This document shows positions 1 through 6,310 of a DNA stretch of 9,947 bases, piece by piece. The first letter of the stretch is position 1. The number at the start of each line of letters is the position of its first letter. The notes below the pieces were generated by a model, which had not been told where the DNA came from, did no database searches, and was given only the letters and a program-made list of their open reading frames with translations. The position numbers and the translations under genes are program-made. The stretch is from assembly GCA_013816685.1 (NCBI GenBank), contig JACDDX010000038.1, positions 1 through 9,947 on the forward strand, written 5' to 3'. This DNA is from Gemmatimonadales bacterium. Lineage in GTDB: Bacteria; Gemmatimonadota; Gemmatimonadetes; Gemmatimonadales; GWC2-71-9.

Positions 1-1442
1 GCCGAAATTTCCTCCAGCGCCCGCGCGGCAGCGACCGCCACCTGTTCGATGCCTTCCACTCGCGCGGATCCCCGTGACATCGTGGCCGAGACGTCCCGCA
101 CCTGTGTGCGGATGACCTGGACGGTCTTCGCCACGTCTTCCGCGGCACTGGCGGAGGAATCCGCCAGCCTCCGCACCTCCTCCGCGACGACCGCGAACCC
201 ACGGCCGTGCTCGCCTGCCCGCGCGGCCTCGATCGCGGCGTTCAGCGCAAGCAGGTTCGTTTGCGAGGAGATCTGCTTGATCAGGTCGATGAACGCCGTG
301 ATCGGTTCGGAGAGTCGAGCCAGTTCCCGAACCTGTTCGGCCGAGGTCCCCACGACTTCCCGAACCCCGATGAGCGTGCGGCCCGCGGCTTCGACGTCGG
401 TCCGGTGATGCGCGGCGAGCTGCTGGATCCGGTCTCCCAGCTCCACGACACGTACCGACGCCTGCGCGTTCCGCTCGGCCGCCTGCCGGAGACTGGAGAG
501 CAGGGTGTCCGCCTGCTCCATCCCGCGGACCTGCTGCTCGGCGCTCGACGCCACCCGTACCATGGCGGTCGAGATCTCGCTGCTGCTCGCCGCCAGTTCC
601 TCGCTCATCGCTGAAAAGTCGCTGGCGCTATGTCCAATGCGGCCGGCCTCGGTGATGACCGACGCCACCGTCGTTCGAAGCCGCCCGCCCATATCGTCCA
701 TCGCGCGGGCGAGCTGTTCCAGCTCGCCCGGCATGCTCTCCAGTCGAATGGGGCGGAGGTCCCCGTCCCCGAATCTCCCGGCCGCGAGGACCAGGTCCCG
801 GAGCGGGCGATTCACCGAGCGTACGGTCCAGAACGACGTCCAGATGCCAAGCAGCAGCGAGGCGCCCGCCAGGCCCCACAGGCTCTGGCGGCGGCGGGCG
901 GCTTCCCGCCGCAGCTCGGAGGCGCGGTTTGTCGACCGAATACTCTGGGCCAGCGAGAGTCCTCGCACGTCTCCGAGAAGTGTGTCGGCCGGCGCGCGCG
1001 CGCCCGCGGCGTACGCCTTTGCCTCGGTGGCGTGTCCGAGATCCGCGAGGGCGTGGGCCGTGGCATAAGCCACCTCCACCTGGGCTTGGTTGTCGGCGAT
1101 CTTGTTGACGACGTAGCGATCAGAGGTCGTAAGCGCCGCGAGGCCGCGATAGCGCGACTGGAAAGCGTAGGCAGAGTCGCCTTCCTCGAGGAAGCGTCGG
1201 ACCAGCAGGGGAGTCGGGGTGTCGAAGTACTGATCCGCGGCTCGAACCTCGGCACCGACTGCCGTCGTCAACGAGCTGGCCAGCTCGTTGCTCGCCTGGA
1301 CCAGACCGAGCTCGCGATCGACCAGATCCTCGAGCGAGCGGACCGAGCTCGCACCGAGGAAGGCGATGACGAACACGAGTGCGATCAGCGCCAGCAGGCC
1401 CGATGCGACCCGTGCGCGGAGGCTGCGGAGCGGGTGGATCAT
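1..1442 (-). CDS. methyl-accepting chemotaxis protein (C-terminus cut by left edge)
   Basis: This is a transmembrane chemoreceptor that signals to CheA/CheW. My translation from ATG at 1442 gives 480 residues before the left edge. Residues 12-31 form TM1, about 32-186 an all-helical periplasmic sensor of four-helix-bundle type, and 187-207 TM2. A HAMP domain follows at about 208-262, with its Pro at 213 and a DGDL motif. Then comes a long coiled coil leading to the conserved signalling tip at about 385-431, which contains QTNLLALNAAIEAARAGE and GRGFAVVAEEVRRLA. The descending half and any CheR-tether peptide lie outside the window. The start overlaps the stop of the upstream binding-protein gene (ATGA at 1439-1442), so the two are probably translationally coupled. 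This suggests the receptor reads the ligand-loaded binding protein. The family call is certain; the ligand is inferred. Confidence 0.96.
   Translation of the reverse strand, partial: MIHPLRSLRARVASGLLALIALVFVIAFLGASSVRSLEDLVDRELGLVQASNELASSLTTAVGAEVRAADQYFDTPTPLLVRRFLEEGDSAYAFQSRYRGLAALTTSDRYVVNKIADNQAQVEVAYATAHALADLGHATEAKAYAAGARAPADTLLGDVRGLSLAQSIRSTNRASELRREAARRRQSLWGLAGASLLLGIWTSFWTVRSVNRPLRDLVLAAGRFGDGDLRPIRLESMPGELEQLARAMDDMGGRLRTTVASVITEAGRIGHSASDFSAMSEELAASSSEISTAMVRVASSAEQQVRGMEQADTLLSSLRQAAERNAQASVRVVELGDRIQQLAAHHRTDVEAAGRTLIGVREVVGTSAEQVRELARLSEPITAFIDLIKQISSQTNLLALNAAIEAARAGEHGRGFAVVAEEVRRLADSSASAAEDVAKTVQVIRTQVRDVSATMSRGSARVEGIEQVAVAAARALEEIS
1439..1442 (-). other. ATGA stop/start overlap coupling binding protein to chemoreceptor
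   Basis: The binding-protein gene ends in TGA at 1441-1439 and the chemoreceptor starts with ATG at 1442-1440, giving a four-base ATGA overlap. The last codons of the first gene contain GGAGGA immediately before the ATG. That is too close for a textbook Shine-Dalgarno but fits re-initiation by terminating ribosomes. Confidence 0.85.
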
Positions 1443-2572
1443 TCCTCCGCCGCGAACACAGCGCCGCCACGCACAACGCCGATGAACACCTTCTTGGTGG
1501 GCACGTCGCCGACCGCATCGAAGGCGAGCGACCCGGTGACGCCTTGAAACGCCGGCGCCGTGCTCCCCGTCTCGGCAAGTGCACGGCGGATGGATTCGCG
1601 TCCCGTCCCCGCGCGGGCGATCACGTCGCGCAACAGGTAGATCGCGTCGTAGGTGGCGGCGGCAGGCTGGTTCGGCGGTGCCGCATCGGGGTAGGCGTCG
1701 TGAAAGGCCCTGACGAAGCGACGGTTGGACTCGTTCGACGTACTTGGCAGATAGGCCGCCGACTCGTAGACGCCTTCAGCCAGGGCGCCGGTCTGCTCGA
1801 TGCCCTCCAGCCCGTCGGCACCGAGGACCGGCATCGTCAGGCCGCGCCGGCGCGCCTGGCGCAGGATCTCGGCTGCTTCATCCTTGTTGCCGGCCACCAC
1901 CAGGAACTCGGGCCGCTCGCGGCGGACCATGCGGTCCAGATAGGGGGCGACGTCGGGAACGCTGCCGAGGTAGGGATCGATCGAAGTGACCTGCCCGCCC
2001 AGGCGGACGAATTCCTGGACGAAGGTCTGCCGCACGCCCCGTCCATATTCATCGTTCAGGTACAGGACCGATCCGACGCGAAGATGGAGCCGATCGCGTA
2101 CCCAGCGTGCGAGGGCGGCCCCGTGGGCCAGATCGCTCGGGCAGACGCGGAAAGTGTAGTCACCTGCCCGCGCGACTTCGGGCGAGGACGACGAGGGTGA
2201 AATCGCCACGAGCGGGCGCGGACCGCTGTTGTACACCGGGGAAGCGGCCAGCGTGGTGCCGGAATACAGATGGCCGACCACGGCTACCACGTCGGAGTGG
2301 TACAGGTCGGTCGCGACGAAGACCGCCGAGTCAGGATTGGCGTAGTCGTCGCGCTCCACCAACTCCAGCCGCCGCCCGCCGATGCCTCCCGATGCATTGA
2401 TCTCGCCGACAGCCAGGCGGGCGGCCTTCCGCATCGGGGCTCCGATGGGATCGGTGAGCGCGCCGGCCACGCCGATACGTATGGGATCATTCTGGCCGGC
2501 ACACCCCACGACGATGATGCTGGCCGCGACGGCCGACAGGGCAATACGCGCGAAACGATCAGACAATGCCAC
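1439..2572 (-). CDS. periplasmic amino-acid-type substrate-binding lipoprotein (Peripla_BP_6 / LivK-like)
   Basis: This 377-residue protein has a signal peptide ending in a lipobox, VVGC, with Cys24 as the lipidated residue. The mature part looks like a type I periplasmic binding protein of the branched-chain amino acid/amide family. It begins with IRIGVAGALTDPIG and continues with a helix ending in INASGGIGGRRLEL. The segment GHLYSGTT at 100-107 and the serine-rich segment near 125-131 sit where this family contacts ligand. The start is GTG at 2572, preceded by GGGGAG at 2584-2579 with six bases of spacing. No ABC permease or ATPase genes lie beside it. Its only operon partner is the chemoreceptor, whose start overlaps its stop by four bases. 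I infer a sensory rather than transport role. The exact ligand cannot be read from the sequence. Confidence 0.93.
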   Translation of the reverse strand: MALSDRFARIALSAVAASIIVVGCAGQNDPIRIGVAGALTDPIGAPMRKAARLAVGEINASGGIGGRRLELVERDDYANPDSAVFVATDLYHSDVVAVVGHLYSGTTLAASPVYNSGPRPLVAISPSSSSPEVARAGDYTFRVCPSDLAHGAALARWVRDRLHLRVGSVLYLNDEYGRGVRQTFVQEFVRLGGQVTSIDPYLGSVPDVAPYLDRMVRRERPEFLVVAGNKDEAAEILRQARRRGLTMPVLGADGLEGIEQTGALAEGVYESAAYLPSTSNESNRRFVRAFHDAYPDAAPPNQPAAATYDAIYLLRDVIARAGTGRESIRRALAETGSTAPAFQGVTGSLAFDAVGDVPTKKVFIGVVRGGAVFAAEE

Positions 2573-2690
2573 GGCAAACTCCCCGATGAATCGGCAACAG
2601 GAGAAGCGGCGATAACAAGTTGACCGAGACTGATTTGCGCTCCTCGGCTAATCTGGCGGCACGCGGCCGGGTGCAATTTACGTACTCACC

Positions 2691-2697
2691 AGGGGAG
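2691..2697 (+). promoter_or_regulatory. ribosome binding site deciding the Smr gene start
   Basis: AGGGGAG lies six bases upstream of ATG 2704. The frame stays open upstream to a TTG at 2620, but that codon has no comparable site and the extra 28 residues do not resemble Smr proteins. I therefore place the start at 2704. Confidence 0.75.
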
Positions 2698-2703
2698 CGA
2701 TCG

Positions 2704-2988
2704 ATGTGGGATTGGAGCGGACGGGCACCCGCCGCAGTGTTCGACCTGCACGGTCAGACCGTCATCGAGGCTGCGGCGAATGCTGAGCGGTTCCTCCGGG
2801 CACAGGCCCGCGCGCGCCCCGGTGCGGTCGTACGGTTGGTGACCGGCCGGGGAAAATCAGGTGGCGGAGCGCCGATCCGTACCCGCGTGCGCTCGCTCCT
2901 CCGCGGTCTGAAGGACGAGCGGCGGGGCGTGAAGGACTTCGTGCTCGAAGAGTCGGAAGGGAGCTACCTGGTTTTGTTGTCGGAGTGA
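2704..2988 (+). CDS. stand-alone Smr (small MutS-related) domain protein
   Basis: The 94-residue product is essentially a single Smr domain, the nuclease-like domain found at the C-terminus of MutS2 and in free-standing proteins acting on DNA or RNA. Visible marks are FDLHG at 13-17, matching the family's LDLHG motif, and TGRGKSGGG at 47-55, matching the HGKG-GG loop. A C-terminal beta strand ending YLVLL completes the fold. The family's usual loop His is Thr47 here. There is no MutS2 core nearby, so its substrate is open; free Smr proteins are linked in the literature to nucleic-acid cleavage and ribosome rescue. The gene is divergent from the binding-protein operon, and its last 25 bases overlap the 3' end of the convergent gene at 2964. 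Confidence 0.88.
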   Translation: MWDWSGRAPAAVFDLHGQTVIEAAANAERFLRAQARARPGAVVRLVTGRGKSGGGAPIRTRVRSLLRGLKDERRGVKDFVLEESEGSYLVLLSE

Positions 2989-3533
2989 TTGCGGCCTCGG
3001 CCCCACCGGTCCAGGATATGACCATCCACAAGGCTGACGGATGCCGTCTTCCTTGATCCATCCACGCGCCATGTGAGCCGCAGCATCCGGCCCTGCCGTA
3101 CCCACTGCATCATCCATTGATTGCCCTGTGACCGCGCATCCACGCGGCCATACCGCCGCTCCACATCACGTCGCCAGTACGCCAGCTGCTCGGTGGCAAC
3201 CGGGCCGGAGAGCGTGATGATACCGGCGGCGCTGTCCACGGCGGACGCCCAGAGCTCCACCCGCCCGCCGAGGCGAGGATCCTTCAAGGTGCCTCGGCAC
3301 TCGGTTACGCGGGGGTCAGCTGTCGCCTGCTTACAGCGCAGCTGCCCCCCGCGAGGGCGCACCCGTGCCGCAAGCTCGGCCAGCCGGGCTCCGGCGCGGA
3401 CGCCGAAGAACTCAAGGGCAGCCGTGTCGGTTGGTGCCGGCAGGCGAGGACCCGCGTGGGCCACGGCTACCGAGATCAGGGCGAGTGCCAGCGCGAGCCC
3501 GGCGGTGCGGGGAGGAGCAGGGCGTGACGTCAT
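2964..3533 (-). CDS. exported protein of unknown function
   Basis: I do not recognise this 189-residue protein. It starts with a clear Sec signal peptide: Arg-containing n-region, hydrophobic core LALALALISVAVA, and probable cleavage after AHA at residue 27. The mature part has two cysteines, Cys67 and Cys79, close enough to form one disulfide. It has a basic, Trp-rich C-terminal half with alternating strand-like segments and ends in a very basic tail. The ATG at 3533 is preceded by GAGG with eight bases of spacing. Its 3' end overlaps the convergent Smr gene by 25 bases. It lies 123 bases downstream of cspA on the same strand, but a strong hairpin at 3565-3599 separates them, so it may have its own promoter. 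That it is a real gene rests on the signal peptide, ribosome site and codon pattern. Confidence 0.75.
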   Translation of the reverse strand: MTSRPAPPRTAGLALALALISVAVAHAGPRLPAPTDTAALEFFGVRAGARLAELAARVRPRGGQLRCKQATADPRVTECRGTLKDPRLGGRVELWASAVDSAAGIITLSGPVATEQLAYWRRDVERRYGRVDARSQGNQWMMQWVRQGRMLRLTWRVDGSRKTASVSLVDGHILDRWGRGRNHSDNKTR

Positions 3534-3564
3534 GCGTATGGCCTCGAGGGGAGAGTCGGAAACA

Positions 3565-3599
3565 CCGACAGCCCCCGCGCCAATGGGCGGGGGCGTCGG
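3565..3599 (-). terminator. hairpin terminator after cspA
   Basis: Bases 3565-3569 pair with 3595-3599 and bases 3571-3578 (GCCCCCGC) pair with 3587-3594, with one bulged base at 3570 and an eight-base loop. That gives 13 pairs, mostly G-C. Read on the minus strand it is followed by TGTTT, a weak T-tract. It sits between the end of cspA and the next minus-strand gene. The short T-tract leaves room for leaky termination. Confidence 0.6.
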
Positions 3600-3656
3600 G
3601 TTGCCGAGGTCGGTGCTGGATGACGCTACGCGAATACGGCGCCGGGCGCCGAGACG

Positions 3657-3857
3657 TCAGACCTTGCGGACGTTGGAAGCCTGAAGACCTTTCGGGCCCT
3701 CGACTACCTCGAACTCGACCGCGTCCCCCTCAGCCAGCGATCGGAAGCCCTCGGCGACGATGGCCGTGTGGTGGACGAACACATCCTTGCCACCGTCTTG
3801 CGCGATGAACCCGAACCCCTTCGCGTCGTTGAACCATTTAACCGTACCCTTCGCCAT
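3657..3857 (-). CDS. cspA: cold-shock protein, CspA family
   Basis: This is a single-stranded RNA/DNA-binding cold-shock domain protein of 66 residues, the usual length. RNP1 is seen as KGFGFI at 14-19 and RNP2 as VFVHH at 26-30. The N-terminus MAKGTVKWFN and the C-terminal GPKGLQASNV are typical of the family. Such proteins melt RNA secondary structure, either in cold adaptation or as general RNA chaperones. The start is backed by AGAGG at 3870-3866 with eight bases of spacing. The gene is probably monocistronic: a hairpin terminator follows it, and a leader with stable hairpins precedes it. The symbol is by family; which Csp paralogue this is cannot be told. Confidence 0.97.
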   Translation of the reverse strand: MAKGTVKWFNDAKGFGFIAQDGGKDVFVHHTAIVAEGFRSLAEGDAVEFEVVEGPKGLQASNVRKV

Positions 3858-3890
3858 TGCTGCAACCTCTTGAAAGGGAGCCCGAGGGCC

Positions 3891-3907
3891 CCGGGGGAAA
3901 CCCCCGG
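3891..3907 (-). promoter_or_regulatory. GC hairpin in the cspA leader
   Basis: Bases 3891-3897 and 3901-3907 form a perfect seven-pair G-C stem with a three-base loop, 21 bases upstream of the cspA ribosome binding site. On the minus strand no T-tract follows, so it looks like a leader structure rather than a terminator. A role in temperature-dependent translation is plausible by analogy with other cspA leaders but is inference. Confidence 0.4.
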
Positions 3908-3934
3908 CCGGTGTAGCCGGGTGGACAAAGCCCC

Positions 3935-3963
3935 AAAAAAGCAGCCCGGAACATGGCGTCCGG
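3935..3963 (-). terminator. possible terminator after the alkyltransferase gene, or attenuator in the cspA leader
   Basis: On the minus strand CCGGA (3963-3959) pairs with TCCGG (3950-3946) around an eight-base loop. Five bases later comes an uninterrupted run of six T (3940-3935). The stem is short and the gap before the T-run is longer than ideal. It lies about 95 bases beyond the alkyltransferase stop and about 80 bases before cspA, so it could end the former or attenuate the latter. Confidence 0.35.
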
Positions 3964-4037
3964 CGGCGATCGACGACGACTAAAGCAAAGGGGGGAACCT
4001 ACGGTTCACGCCAGAAGGTCATGGCCGAACCGACTTT

Positions 4038-4043
4038 TGTCAA
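4038..4043 (-). promoter_or_regulatory. possible -35 element upstream of cspA
   Basis: TTGACA on the minus strand (4043-4038) is a perfect sigma-70 -35 hexamer about 180 bases upstream of the cspA ATG. At a spacing of 17 bases I see only GACCTT, a poor -10. If it is used, cspA has a long leader containing both hairpins above. Confidence 0.25.
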
Positions 4044-4055
4044 TATCGATGCAGC

Positions 4056-4577
4056 TCATCGGAGTACCACGCCGACGGTACGCAGTTCGTGGTCGAGCAA
4101 CCAGCGCTTGCGGCCCAACCCGCCGCCGTAGCCCACGAGACTTCCATCCTTGCCCACGACGCGATGACACGGAATCAGGATGGCAACGTGGTTGGCGGCC
4201 AGCAGCCAGCCGATCTGGCGGGGGTGTAGCCGAGTGGCGCGTGCAACGTACTCATACGAACGAGTCTCACCCAAAGGGATGCTGAGCAGGCTTTTGATCA
4301 CAGCGATCTGCGCCGGCGAAAGGTCGAACCACTGTTTCAGGTGGTCTGGATACGGCAGCGGTTCGCGGGAGCCGGCGAAGTAATGGTCGAGCCGGGTGAC
4401 CGTCTGTCGACAGGGGCCCTCAGTGATATGCAGCTCGGGGAGCGCGGACCGGAGCCGCACGACCCATTTCACGCTGGCCGAGCGGTGGGGATACTCGACC
4501 ACCAGTGTTCCGGATTCACACTCGACCAAGGTGAGCGCACCCATCGGCGAGTTGTAGGTGGTCCACTCGACCAGCAT
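4056..4577 (-). CDS. ogt: methylated-DNA--[protein]-cysteine S-methyltransferase (O6-alkylguanine-DNA alkyltransferase)
   Basis: This suicide DNA-repair enzyme moves alkyl groups from O6-alkylguanine to its own cysteine. The 173-residue length fits single-domain Ogt/MGMT proteins without an Ada regulatory domain. The active site is IPCHRVVGKDGSLVGYGGGL with Cys137. The recognition helix carries Arg120 at the arginine-finger position, and Ser107-Tyr108 match the conserved SY pair. A C-terminal GRKRWLLDHE segment completes the family signature. One oddity is that the usual Asn-Pro before the active-site strand is Asn129-His130 here. The ATG at 4577 gives the expected N-terminus (TTYNSPMGALTLVE) but has no Shine-Dalgarno; a TACCTT -10-like box lies five bases upstream. 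The gene is divergent from the pair starting at 4642. The symbol is by function only. Confidence 0.95.
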   Translation of the reverse strand: MLVEWTTYNSPMGALTLVECESGTLVVEYPHRSASVKWVVRLRSALPELHITEGPCRQTVTRLDHYFAGSREPLPYPDHLKQWFDLSPAQIAVIKSLLSIPLGETRSYEYVARATRLHPRQIGWLLAANHVAILIPCHRVVGKDGSLVGYGGGLGRKRWLLDHELRTVGVVLR

Positions 4578-4641
4578 GGGAGATAAGGTAGCGCCGGATT
4601 CGGCTGTCGGCCATCATGCGTCACGGTTAGATTTGCGGCTC

Positions 4642-5253
4642 ATGACCGCTCCCCAGACGCTGCTGGTCCGCACCTTTACCGACCGGTCCGAAGGCCTCTC
4701 ACATTTCCTGCTGCGAGCGGGGGAGGCTCCGCGGCTGGTTGCATTCGATGATGCGCTCGGCTGCCCGGTCGAGACTGCGCTCGCAGCGCTCGAATGGACC
4801 GGCGCCGTCGGCATCCTGCAGGATGATGACATGGTGCATGCGGCACGGCTCACGAGCGAAACCGCTGCGGCCGTAGTCGAGCGGAAGGCTCCTGCCGGCC
4901 GGCGGTATGTCTACCTCGGCCCCCGGCTCGATGCCCCTCCGATGGATCTGTTCGAAGGATCAATTCTGTTCGACGAGCCGGGGGTAAAGGCTGTCGAGTT
5001 CAGCCACCGGGCTCACGGCCTGGCGCACTTTCTCCGTGCGACGGCCGGCGTAGGCGCACTCCTGGCGCTGCTGGGCCGGCGGGCTCCGGAAGTGCGACAT
5101 CTCCGGCGCTGGCTCGGCTCCGTGATTCAGGAGCTTGATGGCCCCCGTCCGCTCGTCGCCGGCTGGTTCGCGGCCAGCTCAGCCGGCTGTCTCTTCTCCT
5201 CACTCGAGGGCGAGCGTACATACCGGTACATCGAAGTCGGGATGGAGTCATGA
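4642..5253 (+). CDS. conserved-looking protein of unknown function, first gene of a coupled pair
   Basis: I do not recognise this family. From ATG 4642 the product has 203 residues, with no signal peptide or membrane segment, so it is probably cytoplasmic. It shows a possible internal repeat: FTDRSEGLSHFLLRAG at 12-27 resembles FSHRAHGLAHFLRATA at 120-135, each followed by a hydrophobic stretch. The frame stays open upstream to a GTG at 4558, but that start would overlap the divergent alkyltransferase gene, so I prefer 4642. Neither start has a Shine-Dalgarno; TAGATT at 4627-4632, nine bases upstream of the ATG, would suit a leaderless transcript. The stop overlaps the next start as ATGA, so the two genes are an operon. 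Its codon pattern is strongly coding, but the function is unknown. Confidence 0.72.
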   Translation: MTAPQTLLVRTFTDRSEGLSHFLLRAGEAPRLVAFDDALGCPVETALAALEWTGAVGILQDDDMVHAARLTSETAAAVVERKAPAGRRYVYLGPRLDAPPMDLFEGSILFDEPGVKAVEFSHRAHGLAHFLRATAGVGALLALLGRRAPEVRHLRRWLGSVIQELDGPRPLVAGWFAASSAGCLFSSLEGERTYRYIEVGMES

Positions 5254-5810
5254 CCCGGACGGCAGCATTCATCCTTGCCTGCCTGATCTCCACTTCTCTG
5301 CAGGCGCAGACGGTGGTACGGCCGGATCCGCCGCTCGACGTCAACCGCGCGCGCGTGCGCGATGTGCTTCTCGTGCTCCGCGATTCGCTTAACGCCATCG
5401 ATGCGGCCGCCGGCCGCCTGCAGCGCGACAGCCGCCAGACGTCGGCCGCATCACTCGTGAGCCGCGCTCGCGTCATGCGCGACGCGTGCGGCAGCTCCGC
5501 GCGCGCCGTAGACCCGGCACGAACGACGGTGATCGGTGCCAGAGTCGTCGGAACTACCGGTGCCCGCCGCCGGCTGGACATGGTACGCGGCCTCGACGTA
5601 CTCTCGGGCGAACTGGCCCACTGCCGCTCCGAATTCGCGTCGATGGGCGAGGCTGGCCAAGGCGAGCGGGTCCGCGACTACGGCAATGACCGGGCGGCCC
5701 GAATACAGTCGGCGCTGCGTGCCTATGAGCGAACGCTGAGCCGTTTTCTCGGCACCATGGGCATCAAGATCGAACCGCTGGGCGCCGGCGCGAGCCCTCT
5801 GGCTGGCTGA
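5250..5810 (+). CDS. exported protein of unknown function, coupled to the upstream gene
   Basis: This 186-residue product has a Sec signal peptide (MTRTAAFILACLISTSLQA, probable cleavage after Ala19). The mature part is Arg- and Ala-rich and mostly helical by eye, with two cysteines at 80 and 125 and no recognised domain. Its ATG overlaps the upstream stop by four bases (5250-5253), which implies coupled translation and a shared task with a cytoplasmic partner. The segment at about 30-60, with regularly spaced Val/Leu and charged residues, could be an amphipathic or coiled-coil helix. No terminator follows directly; the next strong one is about 460 bases downstream. No function is proposed. 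Confidence 0.7.
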   Translation: MTRTAAFILACLISTSLQAQTVVRPDPPLDVNRARVRDVLLVLRDSLNAIDAAAGRLQRDSRQTSAASLVSRARVMRDACGSSARAVDPARTTVIGARVVGTTGARRRLDMVRGLDVLSGELAHCRSEFASMGEAGQGERVRDYGNDRAARIQSALRAYERTLSRFLGTMGIKIEPLGAGASPLAG

Positions 5811-6289
5811 GCGCCACCTCGGCAGTCCGCTCCCAGCAGCATCGAATTTCCGCACATCAAGAATCCCGTTGTGGATTCACATCTCCACGTGGCGTGGACA
5901 TTCCCCCTATCTCACAGCGGCCCTACCGCTTACCCGCTCACAAACAATCCACTTCGTCAGTACCTAACCCGAAGATACATAGGCACTTGCGACACCTTCC
6001 GCGTAGATTAGCTTTGGCTATGTTGAAGGTGGAGCCAGTCGCGTGCTTCACCCTCCCCGATCTGGCGCCTCGGGGTGCAGTGCGAAGAATCGGTCCGCGA
6101 CCCGATTCGACTCGCAGCGCCGGCATTGAGGAACCAGGTGGGACGGCCATCCGGCTTGGGGATCAACGCTGAGGCCTCATCCGCTTACCCGCGCGGGTTA
6201 TACCCGAGCGGCGGTGCATGAGAGAAGAACGGCGGCATTTTCGCCCCGTCCTCTGCGGGTCAGTGCTTGGGACGGCCGTCTGGCCACGA
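5811..6289 (+). other. gap without a convincing protein gene, rich in hairpins
   Basis: About 480 bases lie between the exported-protein gene and the 3' end of the minus-strand exoribonuclease gene. An open frame at 5894-6172 (plus) has no ribosome binding site and resembles nothing I know. The stretch holds a pair of mutually exclusive stems at 5871-5898, a possible promoter near 5987-6014, several strong hairpins from 6081 on, and a terminator at its right end, which runs into the neighbouring gene. Confidence 0.7.
5987..6014 (+). promoter_or_regulatory. possible promoter for a small RNA
   Basis: TTGCGA (5987-5992) and TAGCTT (6009-6014) are separated by 16 bases and each match four of six sigma-70 consensus positions. 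An alternative -10, TATGTT, lies at 6019-6024. Transcription would start near 6021 and run to the terminator at 6269-6310. GC-rich genomes give such matches by chance less often than AT-rich ones, but the evidence is still thin. Confidence 0.3.
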
Positions 6290-6310
6290 CTAGACGGCCG
6301 TTCCGTTTTT
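6020..6310 (+). ncRNA. candidate structured small RNA of about 290 nt
   Basis: The segment contains consecutive stable hairpins. Bases 6081-6085 and 6087-6093 pair with 6112-6116 and 6102-6108, giving 12 pairs. CGGGT 6194-6198 pairs with ACCCG 6202-6206 inside CCGCT 6181-6185/AGCGG 6207-6211. Bases 6229-6232 and 6234-6236 pair with 6246-6249 and 6243-6245. It ends in a strong intrinsic terminator that has no other nearby gene on the plus strand to serve. A promoter-like pair lies just upstream. I compared it by eye with SRP RNA, tmRNA and tRNA and found no match; a divergent 6S RNA cannot be excluded. Both ends are estimates. Confidence 0.3.
6269..6310 (+). terminator. strong rho-independent terminator
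   Basis: ACGGCCGTCT (6272-6281) pairs perfectly with AGACGGCCGT (6292-6301). Three more pairs at 6269-6271/6302-6304 (one G-U) make 13, with a 10-base loop. One base later comes TTTTT (6306-6310). There is no T-run on the other side, so it works for plus-strand transcription. It overlaps the last codons and stop (TAG, 6292-6290) of the minus-strand exoribonuclease gene. Confidence 0.8.

Noticed and set aside
630..1547. Open frame of 305 codons on the plus strand
   Set aside because: It is antisense to the chemoreceptor, has no recognisable domain, and reads as a GC-rich shadow of a certain gene.
1379..2200. Open frame of 273 codons on the plus strand
   Set aside because: It is antisense to the binding-protein gene, which has a lipobox and clear family motifs; this frame has none.
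3121..3684. Open frame of 187 codons on the plus strand
   Set aside because: Antisense to the signal-peptide protein and running into cspA; composition is Arg/Ser/Pro-rich as expected of a shadow frame.
6081..6116. tRNA-like or tmRNA-like segment around the GATTCGA sequence
   Set aside because: The GATTCGA lies in a simple long hairpin; there is no T-arm, acceptor stem or CCA in register.
5894..6172. Small protein of 92 codons, or 51 from ATG 6020, in the long gap
   Set aside because: No Shine-Dalgarno at any start and no recognisable motif; the segment is better explained by RNA structure.
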